From assembly GCA_945872805.1 (NCBI GenBank), contig CAMCBE010000115.1, forward strand, positions 1 through 6,466: 6,466 nucleotides of DNA, read 5' to 3'. Below the pieces are notes generated by a model, which ran no database searches, was not told the DNA's origin, and was given only the letters and a program-made list of their open reading frames with translations. The stretch is from Chitinophaga pinensis. Its GTDB lineage: Bacteria; Bacteroidota; Bacteroidia; Chitinophagales; Chitinophagaceae. Below are positions 4,981 through 6,466 of the stretch, piece after piece; positions within the stretch are counted from its first letter, which is position 1, and every line of letters starts with the position of its first letter. The position numbers and the translations under genes are program-made.

Positions 4981-6466
4981 ATGAATTTGAAATCAATTCT
5001 ATTTTTTGCTGTATTATTAATTTCTTTTTATTCTCATTCGCAATCACAAGATGGTTTATCTGTATATCCAAGCAATTGGTGGGTAGGAATGAAAAACTCA
5101 TCACTTCAACTCATGATTCACTCTAATCATGATGTTCCATCATCCATAAAAATAGATAGAGCAGGAATCACCATTAAAAAAGTTTTCCAACCAAAAAATA
5201 AGCACTATCTCTTTGTAGATTTAGTTATTTCTCCATTAGCAAAGCCAGGCTTCTACTCTTTCATTCTTAACAATGGGGAAAAAATAAAATACGAATTAAA
5301 GGCTAGATCAAACCAAGTTACATCTAAACAAAATCAAGGTGTGCGGGCTGCTGATTTAGTTTATTTAATCATGCCTGATCGTTTTTCAAATGGAGATGCG
5401 TCAAACGATACATTTTCTGATTTAAGAGATACATCAAGTGATCGAAACAATCCATACATACGACATGGTGGTGATTTAAAAGGGGTTTCCGATAAGTTTG
5501 ATTACTTAAAGTCTATCGGCGTTACCTCAATTTGGATGACTCCATTGCTTGAAAATAATATGCCTATTATGCAAGAAGGGCCCTATCTAATGGCAGGATA
5601 TCATGGGTATTGGATTACTAATCATTTTCAAATTGACAAGCGATATGGTGGTAATAAAGGATATAAGGAAATGGTGAATGAGGCACATCAAAAAGGGTTA
5701 AAAATTATTCAAGATGCTGTGTACAATCATGTTGGAGAATATCATCATACTGTTCTTGATATGCCGATGACTGATTGGTTAAATCAATGGCCTTCATATC
5801 AAGGTACTAATCATCGTGAAGAAGTATTCATTGATCCACATGCCTCTGAAGCGGATAAAAAAATTATGGTTAAAGGCTGGTTTGTTCCACACCTACCAGA
5901 CTTAAATCTAGCTAATGCCTATTGCGCGAATTACATTATTCAAAGTTCAATTTGGGCTACTGAAGAATTTGGTATTGATGGATGGCGAGTTGATACGTAT
6001 AAATATTGTGATGAACAGTTCCTTAATAACATCAATGACAGATTATCATTGGAGTTTCCTAAGCTTACTGTTTTCGGAGAGGCCGTGAGTAACAGTGTAA
6101 GTGCTACCGCGTATTTTTCTAAAAATAATATAAATAGCCCTTTTAAGCATAACCTTCAAGGGGTGTTGGATTTTCCAATTAGTCATTCCATATTAGATGC
6201 CGTTAACCAAAATTTCGGATGGAATGAAGGTGTCTCTAAATTGTATACAACACTCGCTGAAGATTTTTTATATAAAGATCCAATGCGTAATTGTATTTTT
6301 TTAGACAATCACGATACCAATCGATTCTTTTCAATGATTGGAGAAGATATCAATAAATATAAGATGGCCTTGGGATTGCTTTTTACGTTAAGGGGTATTC
6401 CTCAAGTGTATTACGGAACTGAAGTGCTTACAAAAAATTTCATGAATCCTAATGACGCGGCAGTGC
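4981..6466 (+). CDS. Periplasmic GH13 cyclomaltodextrinase/neopullulanase (SusA-like), C-terminus cut by window edge
   Basis: Secreted glycoside hydrolase acting on alpha-1,4 links of maltodextrins, cyclodextrins or pullulan. 495 residues are present of an expected 610-620; the end of the barrel and the C-terminal beta domain lie outside. Residues 1-20 form a signal peptide (Lys4, hydrophobic 5-17, likely cleavage after SHS at 20, no lipobox cysteine). An N-terminal beta-sandwich domain of the cyclomaltodextrinase type follows (about 24-115), with NWWVGM at 32-37. The catalytic barrel starts near 122 and shows the calcium-site-like RFSNGDASND (134-143), region I DAVYNH (245-250), LPDLN (305-309, the neopullulanase-group region V), region II GWRVD with nucleophile Asp338, acid/base Glu367 in FGEAV, and DNHD with Asp445. 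All three catalytic acids are intact. Start ATG 4981 gives a proper signal peptide and lies 19 bases after the transporter stop, so the two genes are probably one operon. Exact substrate is not decidable; the symbol susA is withheld because no susB/C/D context is visible. Confidence 0.93.
   Translation, partial: MNLKSILFFAVLLISFYSHSQSQDGLSVYPSNWWVGMKNSSLQLMIHSNHDVPSSIKIDRAGITIKKVFQPKNKHYLFVDLVISPLAKPGFYSFILNNGEKIKYELKARSNQVTSKQNQGVRAADLVYLIMPDRFSNGDASNDTFSDLRDTSSDRNNPYIRHGGDLKGVSDKFDYLKSIGVTSIWMTPLLENNMPIMQEGPYLMAGYHGYWITNHFQIDKRYGGNKGYKEMVNEAHQKGLKIIQDAVYNHVGEYHHTVLDMPMTDWLNQWPSYQGTNHREEVFIDPHASEADKKIMVKGWFVPHLPDLNLANAYCANYIIQSSIWATEEFGIDGWRVDTYKYCDEQFLNNINDRLSLEFPKLTVFGEAVSNSVSATAYFSKNNINSPFKHNLQGVLDFPISHSILDAVNQNFGWNEGVSKLYTTLAEDFLYKDPMRNCIFLDNHDTNRFFSMIGEDINKYKMALGLLFTLRGIPQVYYGTEVLTKNFMNPNDAAV

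Noticed and set aside
1..6466. tRNA, rRNA, CRISPR array, insertion sequence, phage genes or integration site
   Set aside because: No regularly spaced repeats, transposase-like translation, long terminal inverted repeats or tRNA cloverleaf were seen; nearly all DNA is accounted for by five ordinary metabolic genes.
4981..6466. Truncated or broken GH13 gene
   Set aside because: The frame is open to the last base and all catalytic residues are present; the missing C-terminus is due to the window edge, not a mutation.

Overview
The window is AT-rich and reads as a carbohydrate storage and utilisation locus from a Bacteroidota-like bacterium. This placement is an inference. It rests on the protein types (a Bacteroidota-style GlgA, an FHS-family sugar symporter, an SLC45-type MFS carrier and a SusA/neopullulanase-like GH13 enzyme with a signal peptide), on the lack of Shine-Dalgarno sequences before the starts, and on weak matches to the Bacteroidota -33/-7 promoter consensus. 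No species can be named from this window.

Layout: bases 1-709 (minus strand) hold the N-terminal half of an FHS/FucP-type sugar:H+ symporter that runs off the left edge. A 117-base divergent intergenic region follows, carrying a perfect 9+3+9 palindrome at 768-788. On the plus strand come glgA (glycogen synthase, 827-2239), glgC (glucose-1-phosphate adenylyltransferase, 2264-3538), an 85-base gap dense in small repeats and hairpins, an SLC45-type MFS sugar transporter (best start 3624, ending 4961), and a periplasmic GH13 cyclomaltodextrinase/neopullulanase-like gene (4981 to the right edge, C-terminus missing). The gaps glgA-glgC (24 bases) and MFS-GH13 (19 bases) suggest two co-transcribed pairs. 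The repeat-rich 85-base gap is the most likely place for a transcription break or internal promoter.

Proposed working of the genes: the exported GH13 enzyme cuts maltodextrin, cyclodextrin or pullulan-type alpha-glucans in the periplasm. The SLC45-type carrier brings the resulting short sugars across the inner membrane. After conversion to glucose-1-phosphate by enzymes not in the window, GlgC makes ADP-glucose and GlgA polymerises it into glycogen. The divergent FHS transporter would add another hexose entry route. Branching enzyme (glgB), phosphorylase, susC/susD and any regulator are absent here and may lie outside.

I do not see a wholly new system. The points most worth checking are the palindrome in the divergent promoter region, the plant/cyanobacterial character of GlgC including both lysines known to bind the activator 3-phosphoglycerate, and the overlapping hairpins just upstream of the SLC45 carrier.
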